Shown here piece by piece: positions 1 to 9,551 of a stretch of 64,000 bases of DNA. The DNA lies in contig NC_009405.2 of NCBI RefSeq assembly GCF_000002875.2, positions 342,928 through 406,927 of the forward strand, written 5' to 3'. This DNA is from Leishmania infantum JPCM5. Taxonomy: Eukaryota; Euglenozoa; Kinetoplastea; Trypanosomatida; Trypanosomatidae. The notes beneath the pieces were generated by a model. That model worked only from the letters and a program-made list of their open reading frames with translations. It was not told the origin of the DNA and did not search any database. Position 1 is the first letter of the stretch; every line of letters starts with the position of its first letter. The position numbers and the translations under genes are program-made.

Positions 1-668
1 TTGTCATTGCTTTGTGTTCGTTCATATCGGTCCAAGGAGTACTGCCGACGCGCTTTCTCCATCTTCCCTTTTCCACAAGCTCCCGTTGATCATCATCATC
101 ACTATCCTCTGTGAAGGAACGAGAGGACGCACTCAGCTCCCTCCATCTCCCCTCACCAACGGCAACGGGAGCACAGCCCCCCTCCCCCCTCCACACACAC
201 ACACACACCCACCCACCCACACGGAGTAACATAATAACTGCAGTACCCGCTCTTCTCTCCCGCATTCCTCTTACTCCTTTTGCTTCAGATTCGTGAAGGG
301 TTTCTGATTCTGTCTCCAGTGCCCCCTCCCCCGTTGCCACTCGCAGTGCCACACACGCACACAGTCACGCCCTTGTGTTTTTCGTTCTGTTTTGCGCCCC
401 GTTGTCTGCCGTGCCTGCTTCTCGCCCATCTGCCTCTTGGCCCACCGTGTGACGGCTTGGCCTTGCCTCCCGACTGCCCTGCGGTCTTTACTTCCTCCCT
501 CTTGTTCTTCACCTGTCCCTCTGCACAGCATCCATCCACCCTCGTCGGTGCGTGCGTGCGTGTGTGTGCGCACAGGCAGCAGCTGCGCCGGCCAACCAGG
601 GAGCGAGGAGGGAACGCAGCGCGTCGAACGCACGGCTAGGGAGAACCAAGTGGTCTCTAGCAAGCTTT
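1..668. other. 5' spacer upstream of first gene
   Basis: No gene is supported here. The stretch is pyrimidine-rich with short CA/CACC repeats. A polypyrimidine tract at about 480-524 ends in an AG at 527-528, a plausible spliced-leader acceptor that would give the first gene a 5' UTR of about 140 nt. Short open frames on both strands are low-complexity and look fortuitous. Confidence 0.6.
190..222. repeat. CA / CACC microsatellite
   Basis: A run of CA dinucleotides passes into three CACC units. It is typical of trypanosomatid intergenic DNA and has no visible coding role. Confidence 0.8.
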
Positions 669-3419
669 ATGTACTCTGCGGCAGGCATGCGCGACGGCAA
701 CTGCGATGAGGCGCAGCCACTGCCTCCGCCGGTGGTGGAGGACGCATCTGCCGCGGTCATCTCGGATGCGGTCCATACAAGCTGCCACGACTTTTCTTGC
801 TCTCCATCGGAAGCGACGGAAAACTCGACGCTTGCATTCTCGCCGCCGACGCAGGAGCCAACACCGTTGCCGACGCCTGCCGCGCGTCTCTTTACTTCGC
901 GGCCCACCCCGAACGCCTCGCCACTCATCGCCGGCACCCGACCATCGCGCTGGCCGAGCACCTCGCCGCTGCGGTCTTGCGGAAGTCCCATCGTGACCTT
1001 CGCGCCGTCGACCCGCTTTGATCAGTGCCGCCAGCGCACCAATGTGGCGGTACGGCGATCTGATGACGTGCCGCACTTCGCGCTGCCGGCCCCCTTGCTA
1101 GAGCTGCCGCTGTCGTCCACGTGGGCCTCATCAGGGCAGATGACGGACTCTGCGTTGCGGGCCATTGGACTACAGCAGCCCTGCGTCCTCGCCGGCAGCC
1201 CACCCACGCCCTCGCCACGGCGGCCCCCTTCGTCTACGCAGAGCGAGTGCCTCAGGGACTTTGCGGTTGATGACTTCAGCGACACTGCGTCCTCCGCTGA
1301 CTCTGCGTGCTCTACGAATTCGTCATCGACGACGCTCCTCGACAGCGACATCCCTGCCGTGCGGCCGCGCACTCCGCCCTCACTGGCGCTTGGACTTTCA
1401 ATCCCCAGCGTGGTCTTGCTAGTGCCGCCGGACTGCAAGCACTCAGCTATTCCCTCGGTGACGGATGAGATCGACAGCTCAACTGTAGCCGCCGTTGGCA
1501 CTGCTACGAAGACAACGCCGCCGTCGCTCGCGAACACCAGCGACGTGTCCTTCACCCTGCTCGAGCCAGAGAAGTTGGCGCGCACAACAGCCCACCTCCT
1601 CACTGAGGCTGTTGGCTCGATTCGTGAGCAGTGTCACGTGGCCAGCGCGAAGACAGAAAGAGTGAGCGCTGCTCTCGCTCAATGCCGCCAAACGACACCA
1701 GAGGCACCCCTGATAGACAAGCCATGTCTGATGAGTATGAAGGTGCCACCACCACCGCTTCTCGAGAGCCTCTCGCTGTCGTCGACCCCCGAGGTGACGC
1801 CGTCTATAGCACCACTGCTGTTGGCGCCGTCGCCGCCGACGAACTCAGTTGAGCTGGCAAACTCGAGAATGGCGCTGCGGCTGCCTGACACACCCGGCGA
1901 GCAACTGCACACCGCTCCTCTCGATCCCGTCTTTCCCAGCAACAATGCGGAGTTGCTGGTGAACGCCGCAGCAGAGGTGACGACCCTGTGGCAACGTAAG
2001 TCCTCGTCCACCGCCATTCTTGTACTCTCGCGGTGGGGCGGCGAAGAGCTCAATGAGTCCTCACACCCTACTGGTTTTCCGGCCGCCAACGCAGCAGCGG
2101 CGATATTCACGGCGAGAATTGCTGAGGTATCTTGTGACAGCAACCACGGTGCCGGGGCCATCGATGCGCAGCCATCGAAGGCTACCACACCGCCGCAAAC
2201 GTCCTTCGTGACCGCTCCCAGTAGCGGCGGTAGCGACGCTAGTGACAAGTGTGAGGGCGCCGTGGAGAACTCCTGCACTTCCTTCGCCGGCACTGAGCAG
2301 GTCGGCGAAGACGGCGCGGCCGTGACCACCCATCCAACACCGCATCCCCCGCTACACCCTGCGGAGCTTCGCTCCCCTCATGACCAGGAGCGTTGTGCCG
2401 TCGACTCCGCCGCCGCTGCGGGCACGGCGCGGCTGCGGTCACCGAGCCCGGCCCACACACCTTCGAGGCCGCGTCTTTTTCAGCATCCGCTGAAGTGCTC
2501 TCCAGGCGTGGCCACGTGCAGCCTGGCCATGGCCTTCGAGGCAGGAGGATCCCCGTCCTCGTCCGCCGAGTCGCATGCAGAAAAGGACAGCGGAACTCAT
2601 GAGAGGTTCTCGCAACCACCACTGCGCAGCGACGCTGCGAGAGAAGCTCTACGGAGCAGCTGTGAAGGACCTGCTCCTATTTCTGTCACCATGACCAGCG
2701 GCATCGCTCGTGCCGCGTTTCAGCACCTTGGCTGTGCCATGGTTGAAGACGACGACAGCGCCGACGCCACTTCACCGGCGAAGCAGCCCATTCACAGCGG
2801 CAGCAGTAGCAGCCGCAGCTGTGACGTCGGTGCAGGTGCGCCGTGCCTGATGAAGGCACAAAAAGATGCAGCAGCAGCAGGTTCACCACTGCCGCTGGCA
2901 TCACCGACACCACCGCGCTCAGTGCTAGCGACGGGGTGTCCGTCGTTGTTCCGTCTCAGCGGTGACCGAGGCAGCAGCCACCTCCCTCGGTGCCCTCAGC
3001 GACAGCTCCCGATGCAGCCGATAACGCCCTTCACCAACGATATCACCTCTGCCACGACGAGCAGACCTCATCCATCGTCGTCATCACCCGTGCGGCAGCC
3101 AACAGGGGGCCTCGATGCATCCTTGTTGTCCCTCACAATGGAGTCCAGCTCTGCACCAAGGCGGTCAACGAACTTGTCTCTTTCCGGCACACCGTCGCAG
3201 CACGCGTTCCCGATGCTCTGCAGCTCCCCGCACGCCTTGACAGCGACGATCACGACGGCACGTCAGTACTTCTTCGGTAGTGAAGGGTCGAGAAGCCCTA
3301 CATCTACGACTCGGATCGGGCCCAGGCTCCTCTCTCCGTTTCCGCCGCTCAGCCGCAACGCGCCGTATGGCGGCTCGACCCCAATCTCGCCAAAGGGGGC
3401 CAGTACGGCAGATGAATAG
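669..3419 (+). CDS. Hypothetical protein, low-complexity (916 aa)
   Basis: I do not recognise this protein. The reading frame is open from about position 552, but the first ATG is at 669, with a second in-frame ATG at 687 six codons later; either could be the start. The 916-residue product is dominated by Ser, Thr, Pro and Ala, with many short Pro-Pro-Ser and Ser-Ser-Ser runs. It shows no convincing folded domain, signal peptide or membrane segment. Its Ser/Thr-Pro richness suggests a long disordered, probably phosphorylated protein, which is an inference. Third-position GC preference and the length of the open frame support real coding despite the low complexity. A candidate splice acceptor lies at 527-528. 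The next gene starts 2.4 kb downstream. Confidence 0.75.
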   Translation: MYSAAGMRDGNCDEAQPLPPPVVEDASAAVISDAVHTSCHDFSCSPSEATENSTLAFSPPTQEPTPLPTPAARLFTSRPTPNASPLIAGTRPSRWPSTSPLRSCGSPIVTFAPSTRFDQCRQRTNVAVRRSDDVPHFALPAPLLELPLSSTWASSGQMTDSALRAIGLQQPCVLAGSPPTPSPRRPPSSTQSECLRDFAVDDFSDTASSADSACSTNSSSTTLLDSDIPAVRPRTPPSLALGLSIPSVVLLVPPDCKHSAIPSVTDEIDSSTVAAVGTATKTTPPSLANTSDVSFTLLEPEKLARTTAHLLTEAVGSIREQCHVASAKTERVSAALAQCRQTTPEAPLIDKPCLMSMKVPPPPLLESLSLSSTPEVTPSIAPLLLAPSPPTNSVELANSRMALRLPDTPGEQLHTAPLDPVFPSNNAELLVNAAAEVTTLWQRKSSSTAILVLSRWGGEELNESSHPTGFPAANAAAAIFTARIAEVSCDSNHGAGAIDAQPSKATTPPQTSFVTAPSSGGSDASDKCEGAVENSCTSFAGTEQVGEDGAAVTTHPTPHPPLHPAELRSPHDQERCAVDSAAAAGTARLRSPSPAHTPSRPRLFQHPLKCSPGVATCSLAMAFEAGGSPSSSAESHAEKDSGTHERFSQPPLRSDAAREALRSSCEGPAPISVTMTSGIARAAFQHLGCAMVEDDDSADATSPAKQPIHSGSSSSRSCDVGAGAPCLMKAQKDAAAAGSPLPLASPTPPRSVLATGCPSLFRLSGDRGSSHLPRCPQRQLPMQPITPFTNDITSATTSRPHPSSSSPVRQPTGGLDASLLSLTMESSSAPRRSTNLSLSGTPSQHAFPMLCSSPHALTATITTARQYFFGSEGSRSPTSTTRIGPRLLSPFPPLSRNAPYGGSTPISPKGASTADE

Positions 3420-5708
3420 CGACGGCGAGTACAGTTCTGCATCCTGCTCCACCGTACCCGGACACGTTGGTCATCCACACTCCTCTGCAGCCGAGCTCGC
3501 CCCACTCCTGCGCGGCACAATAACGAGCGGAGCACCGGGTAACTGACCTCTATGTGGTAGATCGATCCGTTCCGCGCAATCACCGCTTCTGCTACGACAC
3601 AGCTCCTCTTCATCACCTGGTGCAACCTCTCCGTCTCTGAGGTGTGCCTGAGGACGTTGGGGTGTGTGCAAGGGCGCATTGCACCTCATCTTTCTAAGGG
3701 GAAAATAACAGGGCCGCACCGTCGCCGTCTTTTATTGCGCCCATTGCTGCGGATGCAGTGGTGTCCAGTTGCACACGCACGCGTGACTCTCTCTTTTCCG
3801 CTTCATGACTTCTTCGTCGCTCCTCCACCCTTCCCCTTTTCGACGACCTCTGTCTTGCCTTTGCCGCTGCAAGGGGTGCGCGTGCATGACGGGCTGTTGC
3901 TGCTGCTGCTGTCGTTTGTGCTTCCCTTTTTCGTTTTTTTTTTGTTTTCACATTGGCTTCTTTCTCCTTACTCTTTTGTGTAGGAGGGGAGGGGGCTAAC
4001 TTCCACACCTGTCTTCCACCGTATGTCTGTCCGTGTCTGTCGGTGTAGCATGCACCTCTCCTGCGTGTAGTAGCCACGTGTATGCTTGGGTGCGTTGTGT
4101 ATCTTGGTACTCCTTCAGTTCATCTCTCTCTGTTCTTACCCTGTCTTTCTCCTCCGCCTCTTTATTGTGTAAGTCTGTGCTCGTATCTACCGGTGTGCGT
4201 GTGCATCTGTGCTAGCTGAGGCCCTCCTCGACCCTCTCCCTCTCCCTCCTCTCTGTGTGCCCTCCCACCCTCGCGTCTGCGTTGCTGACGGGTGCGCACC
4301 AGACCCGTGCCCACAACACAGGCGAGAATGATGCGATGAGGTAGAGGAGGGGTGGGGTGGGGTGGGTGTACCACATCCGTGTGCGTGCTTGTTTATATCT
4401 GTGTATTTCGCTGATCCTCTTCCCCACTCCCGTCTTAAGGCGGCATAGGCGGCGCAGAGCTCACCATCGCCGGCCTCCGCCGTTCTCCATTTCTTCGTCT
4501 TTAAGGGGCGTCTATGCGCAGACGTATCCGTGCTGCACCCCGCCTCCTTCTCCTCGCCCTGCGCATCTGCGTGTTTGCCTTGCCGTGCTGCTTGCAACCA
4601 CCAGCACCACCACCACCTCCCTTTCCTTTTCTTTCCTTTGCTCGGCTCCCACACAGTTCTCCTCTCATCGCCGTTGTGCGCCGCCTGCGCCGTCTCGCAC
4701 CTCTCTCGCGCGACAGCTGGCACCCCCTCCTGCCCCGTCTGCCTTCCATCAGCCGCCGTCTGTAGAACGCGACGCTGGATGGCGTGTGTCCAACGCGCCG
4801 GGCACACACGCGGTTTCTATCTGTTCCCTTCCTCCCACTCGCTCTCTCTAACTTGCTGTGTGTGTGTCCATTGATAGCTTCTTCCCTCGCGCGTTCGCTC
4901 TTACCACTCGCCAACATTCCTTTTCACGTGCGTAGAGGTTGGCCATGCTTCACACGCACAGCGAAACAGCAGCGGAACCAACAACAAAATGAGTCGTTCA
5001 ACGTGCGTGCTGGGAAGCTTTATGAAAGCGGCACACGTGTACTGCCACGCACGCGCACGCAAACACCGTTGGTGTCTGCACCATCTTCAAGGAGTTGTTC
5101 ATCGCTCTGTCTGCGCCTGTGGACGTATGCGTACTTGTGTGCGAGTCGGTGAGGCTGTGGGAGCTTCGCCGTGCGCCACACACGCTTTCCGTGCATCCCT
5201 TTCTCGCACACCTCCGAGGCACGGAGGTGGTGCTGGCGGAGCAGGGGAACTGTCGCTTACCGCCGGCATCTTCCTCCCTACCACTCATGTGTTGTCTCTC
5301 TCTCTCTCCGCCTCCGCCTTCGCTTTTCTCCCATCCCCACCCCACCCAACACGGCGGCTGAACTTTCCATGCATCCGATGCTCATCTCCTTTTTTGTGCT
5401 CTCACGTACTGCCTCGCGCATGCTTTCACTTGTTTTGTCTTCATGCACGCTTCCCTCTTGACTGCATGTGCCTCACCTGCGGTGACATCCTGCCTTCCAT
5501 CGCTACCCAGCCGTGCACTCACACGCTTACTCGCTTACATGCAACTACGGTGACGTCTGCATCGTTCCATAGCTTGGTGTTATCGAGCAGCGAAGAAGGG
5601 CGTCGCGCTTCCGCTCTGCAGTTCCCCGGTGAGAGACACAGGGGAACACAGACGAGGAAGAGGCGTGCGAGGGTGTGTCTCTGCAGGAACAAGGAGGAGG
5701 AGGAGGCG

Positions 5709-5739
<31 letters not shown>

Positions 5740-5789
5740 TCCGCTGTGCTCGTCCACCGAAGCATTTTTCTTCTACGTTGCGAGGCGGC
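3420..5789. other. Intergenic spacer, 2.4 kb
   Basis: No gene is supported. The spacer has runs of T and CT/GT and several polypyrimidine tracts. The last tracts (about 5275-5505) end in an AG at 5509-5510, a plausible spliced-leader acceptor for the next gene. The open frame that continues into the SCY1-like gene from 4989 is Cys/His/Ser-rich and looks like untranslated leader rather than protein. Confidence 0.6.
5708..5740. repeat. CA microsatellite in predicted 5' UTR
   Basis: An uninterrupted CA run of about 12 units passes into CGCACACA. It lies 50-80 bases before the start codon of the SCY1-like gene, downstream of the predicted splice acceptor, and so is likely part of the mature mRNA leader. 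Confidence 0.8.
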
Positions 5790-8357
5790 ATGGCCTTCTT
5801 CCTCAAGGCCCTTGGCCTGTCCGACAGCATCCCGGGCTTCCCCTTCACCCCTGCCGCCAATGACCCTGGCCGCACCGTGTACACCTCGCCACGGATGTGC
5901 TGGACCCTGCGACCCGGCACACAGAGCGACGATGCGCAGACGAGGGTGTCCATCTTTACCTGCTCTGTTTCTGCGGCGACCACGGCAGGCAGCAGCGGTG
6001 ACCGCGAGCTGATCAAGCAGCTGGCCCGAAACACCATGCGCCGCGCAAAGAGCCTTATGATCCCAGGGTTTCTCAAGTGCCACGGCGCGGTGGAGCACGG
6101 CGAAACGATCTACATAGCCACGGAGCCGTGCGTGGCGCTGAAAGACGTTTTGGAGAGTTTAGAGTTGCGACGGCACTACTGTGGAGAGATGGAGGAGGAG
6201 TACGCCGCCTCCGTCGCGTACGGCCTGGAAACAGTGGGTGGCGCACTCGCGGCACTTCAATCGAACAGGCTGGTGCATGGCAACGTACACTGCGGGTCGA
6301 TCTTTATCTCCGCTGTGTCGGGGTTCTGGCGGCTATTCGGGCTGGAGTTCATATCCGCAATGGACGAAGTGGCGAGGGGTACCCCCGGCTGCCTCTTCGA
6401 ATGCGCGCGACGCGCTGGAATGGTCGTCGGGTATCGCTGCCCGCCGGAGCTGGGTAGCAGCAGCTGCGGTGACGTCGGTAGTGGGGATCCTGTGGTGGCC
6501 GTGGACGCATGGGGCGTAGGCTGCTTACTGTACGAAACGGTGGGGGTGACGGCCGAGGAGGCGATCAACGGCAGGCTGAATTCAGTGGCTCACAACCTTA
6601 GCGCGGCGGAGCTGCGAAACGTGTGCCGTCAGAGCCTGCCGAAGTCTCTGCACCAGGGCTGCATCCACCTCACAACGCCAAACCCGCGCATGCGCAAGTC
6701 CATTGCGGCCTTCTTAGAGAACTGCGAGTTTGTAAAGAAGAGCACGTTTGTGCAGTACATGAAGGCGCTGTCCGGGTTGCTACTGATGGATCTGTCGCAG
6801 CAGATGCGGCTGGCCGAGTCGCTGGCTGAGACGGTGGAAAAGTTTCCACTGCGGGCGTGCCTCTGCTTCGTTCTACCGCGGCTCGGCGAGCTTGTCCGCA
6901 CTGCTGCAAAGGCCAGTGGCAGCTCGGGAGCGATAGGGGTGTCGATTGGGCCGTTGGCCGACCCTGTGCTGAAGATCTCGGAGCGCACCGCAGCGGGCGA
7001 GGACTTTGATACATATGTAACGCCGGTGCTTGTGCAGCTTTACCAGTCGGCCGATGTGCTGCTGCGCTACAAGCTGCTCCTGGGCGTCGAGACCTACGGC
7101 GCGAAGCTGTCCTCCACGGCGCTGAACAACGCTATCTGGCCGCTCTACGCCAAGGGGTTCGCATACTCGGCGCCCAGAGTGCGGGAGTACAGTGCGCGCG
7201 CATTGGTGCACCTCGCTCCTCACATGTCGGAGAGCATCCTTGGCGACCAGGTGCCGAAGGCCCTCGCGCAGCTGCAGCGCGACGTCGACGGAGCGCTGCG
7301 CGCCAACGCCACCATAGCACTCAACCTCATCTCCGAGCACATTACACCCCCGTCGCAGCGGGCGATGGTGATGCTGGTGTACTGCCGCCCGATGCTCCGC
7401 GACGCCTTCGAACCGTCACGCGTGGCGGCGCTGCGGTCGCTGCACGGGTCTCTCGAGTGCTTGTCAGCCAAGCAGCTCGCCGAGTCGGTGCTTCCAGCCA
7501 TATCGCCACTGACTGTCGACCCGACGTCCGCGGAGAGTCGCACGGCTGCGTTGTCGCTCCTGAATGCGTCCATGGCGAAGTTGGAGGCGCATCATAAGCA
7601 GCTCTCCGCGCAGCAGGTGACTGTTCCCTCTGGCGGCCCCGTCACTGCCAACGGAAGCACGGATGCCTCGTCGACAAGCACTCCTGTGCCTGCCACTGTT
7701 CCGGCTGGCACTGCATCAAGAGGATGGGGCCTGCCGGATGGTTTCACCATATCTTCTGCATTGTCTACTGCCGGTGCTGCTCCGCAGCACGTCGATGCTG
7801 TCTCGGCGCCCGTGTCGTCAAGTGCTTCTAGCCCGCTGCGCCCGACCCCGGTAGCCACTGTGCTGCCGACACCGGTGGCTGATGCGGCTTCCTCAGTGGG
7901 GGGCGGCGGCAGTGGCTGGAGCGACGACGATGAAGCTGCTGCGGCGAGTGAGGACGACGGCGAGAGCAGGCCCCACGCTTTCCGTGAGAGCTCGCAATTT
8001 GCCAAGTCTGCCGCGCCACCGCCGAGCGCGCCCACGGCGCCCTTCTTTGCCGGCACGAAGTCAGCGCCTACTGCTGCATCTTACGCTGCCTCTCCAGTGA
8101 ATGCTGCCGGCGGTGCTCACGGGTCTACATCATCTCTCACGGGGCTCGCATCCTCGCCGCCGTCGCAGCCTGTCCTGACAGTGCCGACCGCTAGCAGGGT
8201 GTCAATCCGACCCGGCATCAGTAGTCTAGTCGGCGGCACCGGTGGAGCCGCGCCTGTCAGTGTAAGCGGTGGCACCGATTCCGTCACTGCGAGTGCGCCT
8301 AGCGGGCCGATGAAGCTGCGCAGGAAGGGCGGTCTCGGGGCGGCGCGACTGGATTGA
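5790..8357 (+). CDS. SCY1-like pseudokinase (SCYL1 family)
   Basis: The 855-residue product begins at the ATG at 5790, where the kinase-like fold starts immediately. Residues about 1-290 align in layout with protein kinases, but the catalytic motifs are lost. The HRD position reads LVHGNVHCG (about 160-168), the DFG position reads LFGLEF (about 183), and no VAIK lysine is seen. Residues about 400-605 form helical HEAT-type repeats as in SCY1/SCYL1. The rest is Ala/Ser/Pro-rich and disordered. The protein ends in GAARLD, resembling the basic RKLD-type tail by which animal SCYL1 binds the COPI coat. SCY1-like proteins act in Golgi-ER COPI traffic and tRNA export; a membrane-traffic role here is inferred from family. 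The C-terminal low-complexity part is longer than in some relatives. Confidence 0.85.
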   Translation: MAFFLKALGLSDSIPGFPFTPAANDPGRTVYTSPRMCWTLRPGTQSDDAQTRVSIFTCSVSAATTAGSSGDRELIKQLARNTMRRAKSLMIPGFLKCHGAVEHGETIYIATEPCVALKDVLESLELRRHYCGEMEEEYAASVAYGLETVGGALAALQSNRLVHGNVHCGSIFISAVSGFWRLFGLEFISAMDEVARGTPGCLFECARRAGMVVGYRCPPELGSSSCGDVGSGDPVVAVDAWGVGCLLYETVGVTAEEAINGRLNSVAHNLSAAELRNVCRQSLPKSLHQGCIHLTTPNPRMRKSIAAFLENCEFVKKSTFVQYMKALSGLLLMDLSQQMRLAESLAETVEKFPLRACLCFVLPRLGELVRTAAKASGSSGAIGVSIGPLADPVLKISERTAAGEDFDTYVTPVLVQLYQSADVLLRYKLLLGVETYGAKLSSTALNNAIWPLYAKGFAYSAPRVREYSARALVHLAPHMSESILGDQVPKALAQLQRDVDGALRANATIALNLISEHITPPSQRAMVMLVYCRPMLRDAFEPSRVAALRSLHGSLECLSAKQLAESVLPAISPLTVDPTSAESRTAALSLLNASMAKLEAHHKQLSAQQVTVPSGGPVTANGSTDASSTSTPVPATVPAGTASRGWGLPDGFTISSALSTAGAAPQHVDAVSAPVSSSASSPLRPTPVATVLPTPVADAASSVGGGGSGWSDDDEAAAASEDDGESRPHAFRESSQFAKSAAPPPSAPTAPFFAGTKSAPTAASYAASPVNAAGGAHGSTSSLTGLASSPPSQPVLTVPTASRVSIRPGISSLVGGTGGAAPVSVSGGTDSVTASAPSGPMKLRRKGGLGAARLD

Positions 8358-8548
8358 GAGGGAAAAGCAAGAGCGCGTCGGCGTGGCCGCTTACCTATAT
8401 GTGTATGGAGAATAGCTGGACAGCTGCGCTACCACGCGAACTCCCAGCCCACTATCGGACACTATCTTGTTGACCCCTTCTCACGGAGGCGTGATGGTTC
8501 CGCGGAAGAGGCGGGTAGAGAAAGGGCATCTTCCTCTTCCTCTCCCTC

Positions 8549-8579
<31 letters not shown>

Positions 8580-9551
8580 GCCTTTCCACAGCCCTCCCTC
8601 CCTCCCTCTTGCGTCGCTGTAGGAGGCGGTGGTGCCGTTTTGCGAGAGGAGCAGCAGCAGCAGCAGTAGTGGCACGAGTGTGCCTGCGCGCTGTGCACGG
8701 CTTGTAGGCTCACCGCGCATGCTGCATGGGGACGATGAGCACATGGAAAGGAGGCAAAAGGGAGCTGAATCGCGCTCTAGGCGTGTCGGTGCGTGTTCCG
8801 GTGTGTGTTCTCATTCGGATCTGTCTTGATTGCCCGGTACTCCTCTTGGCTGTGCGCGTACACGGGCGGTGATGATGGGCGTTGCCCGGCATAGGAGAGG
8901 GAAGAGGTGAGCCGTGGCAGTGGCCGTGTTGGTGGTTGTGCTGGCCCGGAGAGACGGTGCGTCTGTGGTGCCCACCGATAGTGTGCCGCTATTTTTGTTG
9001 GCCGGGAGAGGAGGGGCGGCGCCGCTTGATGGGCAACGCGGGGATGGGGTCTACTCGGGGCTGCGCAGAAGCCCCTCTCTCCTATCGACGGGCACGCGGC
9101 GCTTGCCTCGGCTTCCCTGCCACTGTTACTCGCCGTCTGCATCGTTCTCTCCCTCTGTCTTTGCTCTGGCATTTGCCCGACTGCTGTTGCGCGTGGCCTT
9201 CCCAAGAGTGGGGGTGGGGGCACGCAACGGGTGTGAAGCGGCTCTCTTTGCTCGCCGCTCTCGCCAACGTGCCACCTCCTCCCCCTTTCATCGTTTGAAC
9301 ACCAACGCTCGAGCGGAGGGCGGCGCGCGCTCTCACGCTTCTCGCGCTTGCGCGTGTTGTGTCGCTCGCCGGAGCATCCTCACCGCCTCTTTGTCCCCCC
9401 CCCCACCCTTCTCTTGGTCCTACGCTGTCCACCGCCACCACACAGCTACCGCATCGCCCGCTTCTGCCACTTCGACGTCTCCGTTGGGAGTGGTGTTGGT
9501 GGTTGTCCTTCACTGTTTCGCTTTTCCTCGTAATCGATAGTAGGCCTGGTC
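8358..9551. other. Intergenic spacer, 1.2 kb
   Basis: No gene is supported. It contains a CA microsatellite and a C-rich tract near 9395-9415. A plausible spliced-leader acceptor AG lies at 9444-9445, about 106 nt before the next start codon. Confidence 0.6.
8549..8578. repeat. CA microsatellite
   Basis: About 14 CA units lie in the predicted 3' UTR of the SCY1-like gene. Confidence 0.8.

Noticed and set aside
4989..5789. Open frame upstream of the SCY1-like start
   Set aside because: Its translation is Cys/His/Ser-rich low complexity with a CA-repeat-encoded Thr/His run and passes through the likely splice acceptor; the kinase-like protein begins cleanly at 5790.
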